NCBI GenBank assembly: GCA_945830395.1
Contig: CALZYE010000008.1
Coordinates: 1-64,000 of the forward strand
DNA length: 64,000 bases
From: an uncultured Clostridia bacterium
GTDB lineage: Bacteria; Bacillota; Clostridia; Peptostreptococcales; Anaerovoracaceae
Reading direction: 5' to 3'
Positions 46,274-57,242 of this stretch are shown piece after piece (position 1 is the stretch's first letter; each line of letters begins with the position of its first letter). A model generated the notes under the pieces. It had not been told where the DNA came from and did not search any database. It worked only from the letters and a program-made list of their open reading frames with translations. The position numbers and the translations under genes were made by a program.

Positions 46274-47563
46274 TCATATTATGCCACATCTTTCTAAAAT
46301 TGCAAAGTAAAATCCGTCAGTCCCGTCAATATTAGGAAAAAGTTGTCTCTGCATCTTCAGTTCAAATTCTTCGTGTCCTTCTAAAAATTTCAAAACTACA
46401 TCTTCGTTTTCAACTTTATTTACGGTGCATGTGCTGTACATCAGTCTGCCGTGTTTCTTAAGGTATTTGGCACTGTTTTCCAAAATCCTGAGCTGTTTAT
46501 CTGCCAGCACTTTCGCAAAGTCCCTGATTTGCTTATATTTGATCTCGGGCTTTCTTCTCATCACTCCAAGCCCGCTGCAGGGCACATCGCATATCACCTT
46601 GTCGGCTTTGCCTGTCAAATCTTTCCTAAGCTTCAGAGCATCACCAACTCTCGCCTCCACAATATGAAGTCCTAATCTGTCAGCTTGACTACTCATATTT
46701 AACACTTTTTGATTGAAAATGTCAAAAGAAATAATTTTCCCTTTATTTCCCATCATTTCCGCTGCACAAAAAGACTTTCCTCCCGGCGCTGCACACACAT
46801 CTATGATAAAGTCATTTTCCTCCGGGGCAAGTGTTGTAACCGCTGTAACAGACGCCAAATCCTGTACTGAAAAAAGTCCGCTCTCGTACTCTTCCGCCTC
46901 CAAAATATCTTTCCCCGAAACAACGAGCATCTGTGCTGTCTCACCGGTCTCTTTCACTTCAAAACCTTTAGAAATAAGATGCTTTGCCAGTTTATCTTTG
47001 GATATTTTCGTGGTGTTTACCCTTATGAAAAGGGGTGGAACCTGATTACTTGCCCTTAAAAGTTCCTCTGTGAAATCATAACCGAACTGAAGGCTCCAAA
47101 GCTCCACAATTGATTTATCCACGGAGTATTGATTTACCAGTCTTTTACCTCTTTTTCTAATGTTTTCGGGAAATGAGATTTTTTCTCTGTTTCTTACAAA
47201 TGTTCTCAAAATCCTGTTAATCAATTTATAGTGTTTTCTGCAACTTGTCTTGGCTATTTCTATAGTCTCGCTGACGGCTGCATATTCGGGAACGGAATCC
47301 ATAAAAATAAGCTGAAAAATTCCCATTCTAAGCAAAACTTTAGTCTTAGATGAAAGCCCGCCATAGTTTCCTTCTGCAATTTGAGAAAGAATGTAGTCAA
47401 GATATAATTTTCTCTCTATGACTCCGTAAGTAAGCTCCCTTGTGAAAGCCGGCGAATCCGGTTTAATCTTTCTGATTTGATTGTTCAGCTCTATATTTGA
47501 ATAAGTATCATGCTCCTCAATTCTAAAAAGAACCTTATATGCTGTAAATCTGTTTTTATCCAT
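46274..47563 (-). CDS. rsmB: 16S rRNA (cytosine-C5)-methyltransferase
   Basis: DVCAAPGGKSFCAAEMM, CDVPCSGLGVMRRKPEIKY, MYSTCTVNKVENE. Confidence 0.94.
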   Translation of the reverse strand: MDKNRFTAYKVLFRIEEHDTYSNIELNNQIRKIKPDSPAFTRELTYGVIERKLYLDYILSQIAEGNYGGLSSKTKVLLRMGIFQLIFMDSVPEYAAVSETIEIAKTSCRKHYKLINRILRTFVRNREKISFPENIRKRGKRLVNQYSVDKSIVELWSLQFGYDFTEELLRASNQVPPLFIRVNTTKISKDKLAKHLISKGFEVKETGETAQMLVVSGKDILEAEEYESGLFSVQDLASVTAVTTLAPEENDFIIDVCAAPGGKSFCAAEMMGNKGKIISFDIFNQKVLNMSSQADRLGLHIVEARVGDALKLRKDLTGKADKVICDVPCSGLGVMRRKPEIKYKQIRDFAKVLADKQLRILENSAKYLKKHGRLMYSTCTVNKVENEDVVLKFLEGHEEFELKMQRQLFPNIDGTDGFYFAILERCGII

Positions 47564-47590
47564 AGGTAAATCCGTTTTCGCCGCTTCCGT

Positions 47591-48298
47591 TTAACTTCTG
47601 TTTCTTATAACCAAAATTCTCAAAAGATTGGCTGCTGCCACCGCTACTGCTGCAATGTATGTCATAGCGGCTGCCCTGAGAACTTTTTTAGACCCGGAAA
47701 TATCCTGGCCTGAAACCAGATTAAGCGCCTGCATCTGCTTTATCGCTCTGTTGCTGGCATCAAACTCCACAGGAAGCGTAACCAGATGAAATACCAAAAC
47801 AGCTACAAAGGCAAGGATTCCCAAATCCAAAAGCATTAAGCCGAAGCTGTTGTTTACAGAGTTAACAGACATCAGTATTATACCTGCTATAATAAGTATA
47901 CATGATATTCCCGAGGAAAAATTAACAAGCGGAACTATTGCATTTCTAAACTTGAGAGGAAAATACCCCCTTGAATGCTGAATAGCATGGCCTGCTTCAT
48001 GACATGCAACGCTGACTGCACTTACCGTTGCGGCATTATACACAGATTCTGATAAATTCAGCGTTCTGTTTCCCGGATTATAATTATCCGTCAAGTTTCC
48101 TGAAACCTGTAAAATTCTAACATCCTGAAGCCCGTTATTGTCTAAAACAATTCTGGCAGCCTGTGCTCCTGTTAAGCCCTTTGTATTTCTTACTCTTGAA
48201 TACCTTCCAAAAGTAGACTGCACCTTTGCCTGAGCTATCATAGAAAATATAATAGCCGGAATAAGTAAAATTATCGTACTGTCATAACCAAAAAACAT
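47591..48298 (-). CDS. zinc metallopeptidase, YugP type
   Basis: ACHEAGHAIQHSRGYFPLKFRNAIVP; membrane segments. Confidence 0.94.
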   Translation of the reverse strand: MFFGYDSTIILLIPAIIFSMIAQAKVQSTFGRYSRVRNTKGLTGAQAARIVLDNNGLQDVRILQVSGNLTDNYNPGNRTLNLSESVYNAATVSAVSVACHEAGHAIQHSRGYFPLKFRNAIVPLVNFSSGISCILIIAGIILMSVNSVNNSFGLMLLDLGILAFVAVLVFHLVTLPVEFDASNRAIKQMQALNLVSGQDISGSKKVLRAAAMTYIAAVAVAAANLLRILVIRNRS

Positions 48299-48310
48299 AC
48301 CCTCACTCCT

Positions 48311-49297
48311 TTATTTAAACATTTCACCGACTTCTATCCTGTGTCCCCTGATAAAATCGGCTGCATTAGTTCTCTTTTTTCCCGGCAGCTGAAGTTCCTC
48401 TATTCTCAGAACTCCAACGCCGCATTTTACGGAAATTCCGTCCGAATCCGCTGACAAAACAGTCCCGGGTTTTAATATCTCCTGTTCCCCGGGCATTTTT
48501 TCTTCGCAGGTTTCCGGATTCTCACTGATTTTATCACAATATGCCACTGCTTTCCACAGTTTCATATTGCCATCTTTGTACCTGCAAAAAGCCCCGGGCC
48601 ATGGATCAAATGCCCTTATCTTCCGGCAGATTTGAAAGGCGCTGTCTTTGAAATCTACTTCTCCATCCTGTTTTTCTATTCGCGGAGCATATGTGGACAG
48701 TCTGTCATCCTGTTTCTCGTATTCGACTTTTCCTGCTTCTATTAGAGGAAGTGTCTCTGCCATGAGCTCTGCTCCCATATATGAAAGTTCATCGTGAACC
48801 TTTATGAAGTTTTTATCTCCGATTTCGGTTTCCGCCTTTGAAATCATCTCTCCTGAATCCAAACCTTCATCCATCTTCATTATGGTCACTCCCGTTTTCT
48901 TATCACCCTGTAAAATTGCCTGCTGTATAGGTGCTGCACCTCTCAGCCTCGGAAGAAGCGAACCGTGAACATTAAGACATCCCAGCTTTGTCATATCAAG
49001 AATATCTTTCTTTAGAATTTGCCCATAGGCTGCCACTATGATCGCATCTGCGCAGAAGTCCTTCAGCTTGGCTTTATCTTCCAAGGATTTGTTTATATTC
49101 TCTGGCTGCAGCACGGCTATTCCATGTTCTACCGCAACCTCCTTTACCGGTGAAAAAGTGACTTTGCCTCTGTTTCTTGCCCTATCCGGCTGGGTTACAA
49201 CATAACCTATGTCATGACCTTTTTCTATTAATTTTTCTAAAACGGGAACTGCAAAGCGGGGTGTTCCCATAAAAATCAGTTTCATAAGTTTCTTCAC
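48311..49297 (-). CDS. fmt: methionyl-tRNA formyltransferase
   Basis: LIFMGTPRFAVPVLEKLIEKGHDI, NVHGSLLPRLRGAAPIQQAILQGD. Confidence 0.97.
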   Translation of the reverse strand: MKKLMKLIFMGTPRFAVPVLEKLIEKGHDIGYVVTQPDRARNRGKVTFSPVKEVAVEHGIAVLQPENINKSLEDKAKLKDFCADAIIVAAYGQILKKDILDMTKLGCLNVHGSLLPRLRGAAPIQQAILQGDKKTGVTIMKMDEGLDSGEMISKAETEIGDKNFIKVHDELSYMGAELMAETLPLIEAGKVEYEKQDDRLSTYAPRIEKQDGEVDFKDSAFQICRKIRAFDPWPGAFCRYKDGNMKLWKAVAYCDKISENPETCEEKMPGEQEILKPGTVLSADSDGISVKCGVGVLRIEELQLPGKKRTNAADFIRGHRIEVGEMFK

Positions 49298-49309
49298 CTT
49301 CTATAAATA

Positions 49310-49795
49310 TTACACTTCTTCTTCGTAGTCTAATACCGGATCATGAATATTGCTTGCTTTATCTGTGTACAAAATCCCCTCTAAATGGTCATATTCATGA
49401 CACATAACCCGAGCCTCAAATCCTTCAAACTCATAATCCTGCCAATTCCCCTCCAAGTCCTGTGCCTTCATTTTGATTTTCTCAGGTCTTTCAACTGTTC
49501 CGACGAGCCCCGGAACGCTTAGGCATCCCTCTTCCCCCGGCACACTTCCTTCTCTATGGTAGATTTCCGGATTTATCATATAGTATATATTCCCCGATTC
49601 CGGCTTCGGCTCTGCCACAAACATTCTTCTCATAACTCCTACCTGCGGAGCTGCAAGCCCTACGCCAAGCTCGGCATGCATGGTATCTGCCATATCTTCC
49701 ATTGTGATTCTTATTCTGTCCGTAACTTCCGTCACTTCGCGGCATTTCTTTCTCAAAATATCATCGCCTTTTTTTACTATGTTTCTTACTGCCAT
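49310..49795 (-). CDS. def: peptide deformylase
   Basis: GVGLAAPQVG, EEGCLSVPG, MCHEYDHLEGIL. Confidence 0.98.
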   Translation of the reverse strand: MAVRNIVKKGDDILRKKCREVTEVTDRIRITMEDMADTMHAELGVGLAAPQVGVMRRMFVAEPKPESGNIYYMINPEIYHREGSVPGEEGCLSVPGLVGTVERPEKIKMKAQDLEGNWQDYEFEGFEARVMCHEYDHLEGILYTDKASNIHDPVLDYEEEV

Positions 49796-49849
49796 ATTTT
49801 CTCGACAAGGCTAAACAAAGCCATATCATTCTCCTTTCCCCGTTTATAA

Positions 49850-51865
49850 TTAAAAAGTGCTGTAAGGATTCACATCTATAGTCTGAACCCACTTCTGCTT
49901 TCTCTTTTTTCTATTCTGAGCTTCGTAAAATCTCAAATAATATATGTACTTGTTCCGTAAGCCCTTGGGACACTTAATCAGCAAACTGTACCTGAAGCTG
50001 TTCTTTCCCTTAAATGTTTCCGACAATCTGGGTTCAAATATGTTCTCTGCTCCCTCAATGCCCGTTTTAATCAGATATTTTTTGCAGTTTTCCGCCGAAG
50101 CTTTTGCAATACTTTCATCATCGGAGGTGAACTCAACAGCAATGAGGTCCGTATACGGCGGATAGTTCATAAAATTTCTTACAATAATTTCCTGCCTGAA
50201 AAAGCTTTCATAGTCGTGATTTGACGCTGCAATTATCGCAAAGTTATCCGGACAATATGACTGCACTATGACCTTCCCCTGCTTTTCTCCCCTGCCGGCT
50301 CTGCCTGCCACCTGAGTTATGAGTTGAAAGGTTCTTTCCGTCGCTCTGAAATCCGGGATGTTCAGACTGACATCTGCCGAAATAACCCCGACAAGTCCTA
50401 CATTCTTAAAATCAAGTCCCTTGGCAACAAGCTGGGTTCCGATTAAAATGTCTGTTCTCCCATCTTTAAAATTTTTAATAATTTTATCTATTTCTCTCGT
50501 ATTCTTTGCGGTATCAAGGTCAAATCTTGCCACTGTTTTACCCGGGAAATTCAGGGAGACTTCCTCCTCCACCTGTTCAGTTCCCACACCGAAAAACTTT
50601 ATTTCGCGGCTTCCGCAGCTTGGACATACATGGGGTACCTTGTGTTTTTTGCCGCAGTAATGACAAACTGCCGCATTTTCTCTCTTGTGATAAACCATTG
50701 TAATTCCACAATCGGAACATTTTATGGTATTCCCACAGTCCCTGCATGTTATTGAAGTCGAAAAGCCTCTTCTGTTCAGGAACAATATAACCTGTTCGCC
50801 TTCCGAAACGGTTTTGTTGATGCTGTCTGTCAGCTCTCCGCTAAACATGGTTTTATTTCCCTGTTTAAGTTCTTCACGCATGTCTACGATTTTGACTTCC
50901 GGAAGTTTAACACTGTTATATCGCTTTTTCATTTCCAACAGAGTATAAATTCCGTCTTTCGCCCTCTGGTAGCTTACAACAGAAGGTGTAGCGCTTCCTA
51001 AAATCATTGTGCCCTTGCTGTACATAAGCCTTTTCATTGCAATATCAACTGTATCATATTTAGGAGTCTGATCGGATTTATATGTTGCCTCGTGTTCTTC
51101 GTCCAAGATGATGAGCCCCAGATTGTCCACAGGTGCAAACACCCCAATTCTCGCTCCGATGACTATTTTGGCTTTGCCTGTCCTTATTCTGATCCACTCG
51201 TCATATCTCTGTCTCGTAGTTAATTTACTGTGCAAAACGGCAATTCTATCCTCACCGAATCTCTGCGCAAACCTTTGAATCAACTGCCGTGTAAGCGCTA
51301 TTTCCGGAACCAGTACTATAGCTGTCTTACCCCGTTTCAGCGCGAGGGAAACAGCTTGAATATACACCTGTGTTTTTCCGCTTCCCGTTACACCGTGGAG
51401 CAAAAAACTTCTGTTCTCATTTTCCGTAATGGAAGTTCTGATTTCAGACAGGCATCTGTTCTGCTCCGAAGTTAAAACCTGTATATTTTCCTCATATTCT
51501 TCTGTGCTCTTTTCAGGAATTTTTTCCTTGCCCTTTTTGGCAGCCTTTCCCGGAGGAAGAAAGCATCTTATTCCATCAATGTATTTAATTCCATACCTTT
51601 GGCGCATCCATGCCGCTGTGGATATCATCTCTTCATTCAAAGAAAGAGCATCCTGCAGAGAATTTATCTCTTTTATCTTGTCTATGTCAAAGTCCGGGCT
51701 GATATTATTTTCAAATACTATGCCTCGCTTCAGTCCTCTTCCTTTTCCAAAGCTCAGTTCTACAACCTGTCCGATTTTCAGAGGGTTCTTGCTGGAATAT
51801 GTGTAAAGCTCATCTGTATATCTGCTTTTGTTATCTATTACAAAATTACCGTAATACATTTTCAT
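49850..51865 (-). CDS. priA: primosomal protein N' helicase
   Basis: LLHGVTGSGKTQVYI, LDEEHEATYKSDQTPKYD, zinc-binding CRDCGNTIKCSDCG. Confidence 0.97.
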   Translation of the reverse strand: MKMYYGNFVIDNKSRYTDELYTYSSKNPLKIGQVVELSFGKGRGLKRGIVFENNISPDFDIDKIKEINSLQDALSLNEEMISTAAWMRQRYGIKYIDGIRCFLPPGKAAKKGKEKIPEKSTEEYEENIQVLTSEQNRCLSEIRTSITENENRSFLLHGVTGSGKTQVYIQAVSLALKRGKTAIVLVPEIALTRQLIQRFAQRFGEDRIAVLHSKLTTRQRYDEWIRIRTGKAKIVIGARIGVFAPVDNLGLIILDEEHEATYKSDQTPKYDTVDIAMKRLMYSKGTMILGSATPSVVSYQRAKDGIYTLLEMKKRYNSVKLPEVKIVDMREELKQGNKTMFSGELTDSINKTVSEGEQVILFLNRRGFSTSITCRDCGNTIKCSDCGITMVYHKRENAAVCHYCGKKHKVPHVCPSCGSREIKFFGVGTEQVEEEVSLNFPGKTVARFDLDTAKNTREIDKIIKNFKDGRTDILIGTQLVAKGLDFKNVGLVGVISADVSLNIPDFRATERTFQLITQVAGRAGRGEKQGKVIVQSYCPDNFAIIAASNHDYESFFRQEIIVRNFMNYPPYTDLIAVEFTSDDESIAKASAENCKKYLIKTGIEGAENIFEPRLSETFKGKNSFRYSLLIKCPKGLRNKYIYYLRFYEAQNRKKRKQKWVQTIDVNPYSTF

Positions 51866-51868
51866 ACT

Positions 51869-52879
51869 TTATAGCAGGAAAATCCCCTTCTGCCTGCATT
51901 CTGATATCATCTCCTTCGGCCATGTTGAAACCTGAACCTCTCCAATGTGGGCTTTTCTCAGAAAGAACATACAAAGCCTGCTTTGACCTATTCCGCCTCC
52001 TATGGAATAAGGCAGTTCATCGTTTAAAACAGCCTTGTGAAATGATAAATTCTTTCTGTCCTCGGTGCCGGCTTCCTTAAGCTGTCTGTCCATAGCCTCC
52101 GCGTCTACTCTTATGCCCATTGAGGAAATCTCAAAAGCTCTGCCCAAAACCTCATTCCACAATATGATATCCCCGTTGAGTTCCCAGTCATCGTAGTCCG
52201 GTGCTCTTCCGTCATGCTTTTCACCTGAGGTCAGTACTTTGCCTATCTTCTCGATAAATACCGCTCCGTGCTCCCTGCAGATTAAATCTTCTCTTTCCTT
52301 GGCAGTCTTATTAGGATATAAGTCCTCAAGCTCCTGTGAGGTGATAAAGAAAATTTCATTTGGAATTTCGGTTCTGACTTCTCTATACAATCTGTTTACA
52401 TAGTCTCCAAGGTTTTTTATCGCATTGTAGATTATATTGACCGTTTCATGAAGGTACTCCTGTGAGCGCTGCTCCTTGGTAATCACCTTCTCCCAATCCC
52501 ATTGGTCCACATATACGGAATGAAGGTTTCCAAGTTCCTCATCTCTTCTTATGGCATTCATGTCCGTATAAATCCCATTTCCCGGCATAATACCGTATTT
52601 TCCGAGGACAAAGCGCTTCCACTTCGCCAGGGACTGAACCACTTCCATTTTCTGCTCATTCATGTCCTTTAAGGTGAACTCTACTCTTCTTTCTACACCG
52701 TTTAAGTTATCGTTCAGTCCCGATTCAGGCGTAACAAAAAGCGGCGCCGACACTCTTCTCAGCTTCAGACCATACGCAAGCTCATCCTGAAAATAGTCTT
52801 TAATCTTCTTAATCGCCCTCTGGGTTTCCAAAGGGTTAAGCAGCGGTTTATATTCTTCCGGTAAAATCGTATATGACAT
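51869..52879 (-). CDS. asnA: aspartate-ammonia ligase
   Basis: VEFTLKDMNEQKMEVVQSLAKWKR, DWELNGDIILWNEVLGRAFEISSMGIRVD, GGGIGQSRLCMFFLRKAHIGEVQVSTWP. Confidence 0.96.
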   Translation of the reverse strand: MSYTILPEEYKPLLNPLETQRAIKKIKDYFQDELAYGLKLRRVSAPLFVTPESGLNDNLNGVERRVEFTLKDMNEQKMEVVQSLAKWKRFVLGKYGIMPGNGIYTDMNAIRRDEELGNLHSVYVDQWDWEKVITKEQRSQEYLHETVNIIYNAIKNLGDYVNRLYREVRTEIPNEIFFITSQELEDLYPNKTAKEREDLICREHGAVFIEKIGKVLTSGEKHDGRAPDYDDWELNGDIILWNEVLGRAFEISSMGIRVDAEAMDRQLKEAGTEDRKNLSFHKAVLNDELPYSIGGGIGQSRLCMFFLRKAHIGEVQVSTWPKEMISECRQKGIFLL

Positions 52880-52936
52880 AAAAACTCCTTATCCTTGTAT
52901 ATCTTTTTCTTGCTTATATTTATCTATCTGTTATCT

Positions 52937-53611
52937 CTAATCTCTCCTTGAAAATAGGCAGCCGCAGTAATCCTGCCTGTAAAGTTCATATTCCCTTGAC
53001 AACTGAACGCTCCTTTGAAAGCCTGCCTTCTTCTTAAAGTCCTTATCCATAAAAGAAATTCCATACTTATCGGCAAATTCCATACCGATTTCCGTAATAA
53101 GCTTATAATTTTTATGTGGGCTTACGGTCAGAGTCGTTCCGAATATTTCAAAACCGTGTTCTTTCCCATATTTTGCTGTCATATTGAGTCTCTGTCTGAA
53201 ACATGCTGTGCATCGCCTTCCGCCCTCAGGTTCTCCTTCAAGCCCGGAAACTCTCCGGAAATATAAATCTACATCGTAGTTTCCCTCTATAAAATTCACA
53301 CGGCTATGCTCTACTCCAAGCCTTTGATTCAGCATCTCAATAAACTTAATTTGGGTTTCTTTTCTTTTTTCGTACTCATCCTTATCTGTAATACAGGGAT
53401 TATAGAAGAAAATCGTTATATCGTAATCCTCCAAAATCCTTTCAATTACAGCGGTACTGCACGGTCCGCAGCAGCTGTGAAGAAGAAGCCCTGGTCTGTG
53501 AACATCTTTTCCCGCAGAACCTGCAAACATACCGAAGTTAAAATCGCTTTCCATATTATTACACTGAACATTACAATATTTCTTGTTCTGCATCAACTTT
53601 TCTCCCACCAA
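52937..53611 (-). CDS. queH: epoxyqueuosine reductase QueH
   Basis: LLHSCCGPCSTAVIERI, FFYNPCI, RCTACFRQRL, CGCLFS. Confidence 0.92.
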   Translation of the reverse strand: MVGEKLMQNKKYCNVQCNNMESDFNFGMFAGSAGKDVHRPGLLLHSCCGPCSTAVIERILEDYDITIFFYNPCITDKDEYEKRKETQIKFIEMLNQRLGVEHSRVNFIEGNYDVDLYFRRVSGLEGEPEGGRRCTACFRQRLNMTAKYGKEHGFEIFGTTLTVSPHKNYKLITEIGMEFADKYGISFMDKDFKKKAGFQRSVQLSREYELYRQDYCGCLFSRRD

Positions 53612-53678
53612 AAAACTTTACTTTTATAAAAAATTATTATATCATATTATACATTGAAAATAAATAGGAGTAGCCAAA

Positions 53679-54632
53679 ATGCAACACAAAACACATAATT
53701 CAAACCGGTTTTCAAAACCAATAACGGATAATTTTTTATCCCACACCGGAGAATCTTTAAGAGTATATACAATCGGACAATATTTAAAGAACCACTTCAA
53801 TAAAAAAATGGTTAAACTTGCCATCGACGGCGGTTTCACCTGCCCTAACAGAGATGGAAGCAAAGGCTATGGAGGATGTCTGTTTTGCGGCAGCGGAGGT
53901 GGCGGCGACTTTGCTTCCAACATAGAAGAGCAAATAAAGCTTTTTTCCGGTAAATGGAGCAGTGCGGGGCATCTTGCATATTTTCAAAATCACACAAACA
54001 CTTACGCCCCTGTATCCCTTCTTCGTGAAAAATTCTATGCAGCTTTATCAGCACCCGGCATAGAGGGTATCGTAATTGCCACAAGGCCGGACTGTCTTTC
54101 CGAAGAGGTTCTTAATCTCCTAAGCGAGATAAACGAAAATCACTTCATGTGGCTGGAACTGGGACTTCAAACCGCAAATGACGAAACCGCAAGCCTCATA
54201 AATCGCTGCTATCCCACTGCACTTTTTGAAAAATCCATGGGTAAACTCAACTCAAGAAATATAAAAACTGCGGTTCACCTGATACTGGGACTTCCCGGAG
54301 AGGATAGAGACGCCATGTTCGATTCCGTAAATACCGTAATAGAAAGCGGTGCATGGGGAATAAAACTGCACCTTCTAAATATTGTGAGAGGATCGGCTAT
54401 GGCAAACCGATACCCTGACTACATCCCATTTGCTTCCATAGAAGAGTATGCGGATTTAGTCTGCGACATAATAGAAATTCTTCCCCCTGAAATGGTGGTT
54501 CACAGAATGACCGGAGATGCACCGAGAAAAATCCTCATTGCGCCTGAGTGGAGTTACCGAAAAAGAACGATATTAAACACAATAAATGCCACACTCAAAA
54601 AGCGTGGCACATATCAGGGGATTAAGTACTGA
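53679..54632 (+). CDS. radical SAM protein of the TIGR01212/YtqA family
   Basis: KLAIDGGFTCPNRDGSKGYGGCLFCG; WLELGLQTANDET. Confidence 0.93.
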   Translation: MQHKTHNSNRFSKPITDNFLSHTGESLRVYTIGQYLKNHFNKKMVKLAIDGGFTCPNRDGSKGYGGCLFCGSGGGGDFASNIEEQIKLFSGKWSSAGHLAYFQNHTNTYAPVSLLREKFYAALSAPGIEGIVIATRPDCLSEEVLNLLSEINENHFMWLELGLQTANDETASLINRCYPTALFEKSMGKLNSRNIKTAVHLILGLPGEDRDAMFDSVNTVIESGAWGIKLHLLNIVRGSAMANRYPDYIPFASIEEYADLVCDIIEILPPEMVVHRMTGDAPRKILIAPEWSYRKRTILNTINATLKKRGTYQGIKY

Positions 54633-54635
54633 TAC

Positions 54636-56453
54636 TCAGCTCCTCCTTATTCTGATGTTATATACTCTCTCTACGCCCGAAGATGCACGGCATATGACTT
54701 TAAATGTGTTTGTTCCTCTCTTCAAAGCTTTCTTTCCGAGACCGTAAATCTTCGCCCTTGTGCGGCTTGCATAAGATCCGTCTATTATCACACAGGATGA
54801 TTTTGTGGAATAGGAAAAATCAGTATTGTGGTTTCTCGAGTTTTTTTTGACAGCAAACTTTGTTCCATCGCTCATTCCAAGTTTCAGTTCCTTAAGATAA
54901 TAGTTGTTATCATAGTTGTTTGATTGACTTGGAACGGGAGCTTCTCGTGACGGCATATTCTTGTAGACCGGAATATAAAATACATTGGTCTTGTTATGAA
55001 TCTTGTACTTCTTATAGTTTGCAGATGTGTTTGCCGCTGTATTTTTCGGTGCATATACCGCTGTCATATATACATGAGTACCCACATTGCTATAACCGTT
55101 CAGCACATTGAAATGCTCAAGATATGCAGTATTCTGCCTGTTTCCTACAAAATTGTATGCTAAATACTTTGCTCCTCCTTTAACAGCCCTGTCAACGCTG
55201 GTCCAAGGAGTCAGGTATGTGCTGTGAGATGTACTTCGGGCCCATTTGAGTCCGTTTTTCGCACCGCCTCCCGCACTGTCATAAGCGCCTATATTAAATA
55301 TATTGTACACCATTTTCCCTGACATTCTTCCGCAGTTAATTTTGCTCCCCTGTTCTTCTGCGGCTTTCGCAGCCAGATATATAGGACTCAAACCGTATGC
55401 CTTTCCGGCAGCGACAAAGCTTTTAGCATTTTTATAGAGAGTTTTATTTCTGCCTTTAAACAGAGTTTTCACAACCGGAAGGTAATCTATTCCGCCATGG
55501 TATTTATAATCGTTGAACAGGAAAATATAGTCGCTGTCCAGCCAGTTTCTCGGATCCATATAAAACTTAACTGCCTGCTCACTGGCTCCGTAGAAATTAT
55601 AACCGTCTTTAGGATAATAATAATTTGACAAATAATTATAACAGCCAGGAACCGTAGATCTAAAAGATTTTCCGTAGGAGTGCCATATAGTATTGGCTCC
55701 GGGGTTTTGCATCATCTTATATGTGGCTTGGCTCCATGTAAGTCCGGTTTCTACAGGGATGAATTTCCAGTTGGGGTATTTCTTCTGCAGCGGTACCAGA
55801 TATTTTCTATAGCTGTCCGGAAATCCCTTAACTGTATTTTTTACCGTTTTTTTCTTATCTGTTTTTTTCGTATTAGGCTTCTTTTTCTCAGATTTTTTTT
55901 GTTTCGTCGGTTTGTTTGAGCTTGATGCGGAAGATAATTTCACATATTTTGCCATTACAAATCCGCTTGTTTTACCGAAGCTTATGTGGTACCAGCTCTC
56001 TTTTGCAATATTCTTTGCAGTGTAATTTACAGAAAGTTTTGCGCCCTTTCCTACCATAGTAACCTTATCAAAGGCTGTTCCCGGGCCTTTTCTCACATTT
56101 AAGGAATCTGTCGTTTTTCCCGAAGCCTTGGTATATGTAACTATTTTAGCAAGATCTCCCCTCACATATCCTTTATAACTGCTCAGATAGTACCATTTGT
56201 TGACGCTTGAGGTACTGCTCTTTTTTATGTACTTGACAAAACTGAAAGCTGCAGTCTTGTTTCCTCTAATCTCACCGACTTTTCTGCTGGATGTATCAGC
56301 GTTTTCTCTTATATTTGCTCCGTCTTTTGAAGTTATGGTAACCTTTGAGGCAGCTCCGTAAGACACGGCATGACTTTCTGCTCCGACAAGAGCTGCGGCA
56401 AATGTCAGTCCCACCGAAACTGCTATTATTTTTTTTAATACGGATTTTCTCAT
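54636..56453 (-). CDS. secreted N-acetylglucosaminidase with two SH3 domains
   Basis: Signal peptide; SH3 GANIRENADTSSRKVG and LNVRKGPGTAFDKV; glucosaminidase region AGKAYGLSPIYLAAKAAEEQG. Confidence 0.9.
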   Translation of the reverse strand: MRKSVLKKIIAVSVGLTFAAALVGAESHAVSYGAASKVTITSKDGANIRENADTSSRKVGEIRGNKTAAFSFVKYIKKSSTSSVNKWYYLSSYKGYVRGDLAKIVTYTKASGKTTDSLNVRKGPGTAFDKVTMVGKGAKLSVNYTAKNIAKESWYHISFGKTSGFVMAKYVKLSSASSSNKPTKQKKSEKKKPNTKKTDKKKTVKNTVKGFPDSYRKYLVPLQKKYPNWKFIPVETGLTWSQATYKMMQNPGANTIWHSYGKSFRSTVPGCYNYLSNYYYPKDGYNFYGASEQAVKFYMDPRNWLDSDYIFLFNDYKYHGGIDYLPVVKTLFKGRNKTLYKNAKSFVAAGKAYGLSPIYLAAKAAEEQGSKINCGRMSGKMVYNIFNIGAYDSAGGGAKNGLKWARSTSHSTYLTPWTSVDRAVKGGAKYLAYNFVGNRQNTAYLEHFNVLNGYSNVGTHVYMTAVYAPKNTAANTSANYKKYKIHNKTNVFYIPVYKNMPSREAPVPSQSNNYDNNYYLKELKLGMSDGTKFAVKKNSRNHNTDFSYSTKSSCVIIDGSYASRTRAKIYGLGKKALKRGTNTFKVICRASSGVERVYNIRIRRS

Positions 56454-56486
56454 GTTTGGCGTTCCTCCAAAACTACATTTGATAAC

Positions 56487-57104
56487 TTAACGGTCAGGAC
56501 CTGTCCTTCCGTCATTATAGTGTTTTCTGCAAAGCGATACATACATCTCGTTTCCTCCGATCTGTATCTGTTCTCCCTGCTTTACAATCTTATCACCTAT
56601 AACTCTTGCCACCATGGTCGCCTTTCTGCCACACCAGCAAATAGTTTTTATTTCCTCAATTTTGTCCGCATAAACCAGCATGTAATATGAACCCTCGAAC
56701 AATTCGTTTCTAAAGTCATTTTTAAGTCCATAGGCTAAGACCGGCACATCATAGCTATCCACTATTTCCGCAAGTTCTTCCACATGGTGTTTCTTCAGAA
56801 ACTGACATTCATCAAGCAATATGCAGTCAATCCTTTTATCGTCGTTTCTTTCTATAAACAAATCCAAAATATTAGTATCTTCACTCACTGTTATCGCTTC
56901 TCTCTGAAGACCTATTCTTGAGGTTATAAGCCCTATACCGTATCTGTTGTCAACAGCCGGCACCAAAGTAAGAACTCTCTTGCCTCTTTCCTCGTAATTA
57001 TATGCTACCTTTATCAATTCTATCGATTTTCCAGCATTCATGGTGCTGTATCTATAATATAACTGTGCCATGTTCCCTCCGCTTGTAGTTATACATTGTA
57101 ACAA
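56487..57104 (-). CDS. tdk: thymidine kinase
   Basis: [43 protein letters not shown]; likely start at MAQLYYRYS. Confidence 0.96.
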   Translation of the reverse strand: MLQCITTSGGNMAQLYYRYSTMNAGKSIELIKVAYNYEERGKRVLTLVPAVDNRYGIGLITSRIGLQREAITVSEDTNILDLFIERNDDKRIDCILLDECQFLKKHHVEELAEIVDSYDVPVLAYGLKNDFRNELFEGSYYMLVYADKIEEIKTICWCGRKATMVARVIGDKIVKQGEQIQIGGNEMYVSLCRKHYNDGRTGPDR

Positions 57105-57242
57105 ACTTTTCCGTAAAGCTCAAGCAAAAGGTTTACAATAATTTATTTTTTTATGCCCTAAAGGATTGAAATTATTTAATTTGCATGTTTACAATAATAA
57201 ATATGTTTGAAAAAATCTTTTGACATGGTATAATATACGCAT

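Noticed and set aside
57220-57235. TTGACA at ~57221 as the -35 of the 57243 gene
   Set aside because: Only four bases from TATAAT; TTGAAA 16 bp upstream of TATAAT is a better -35
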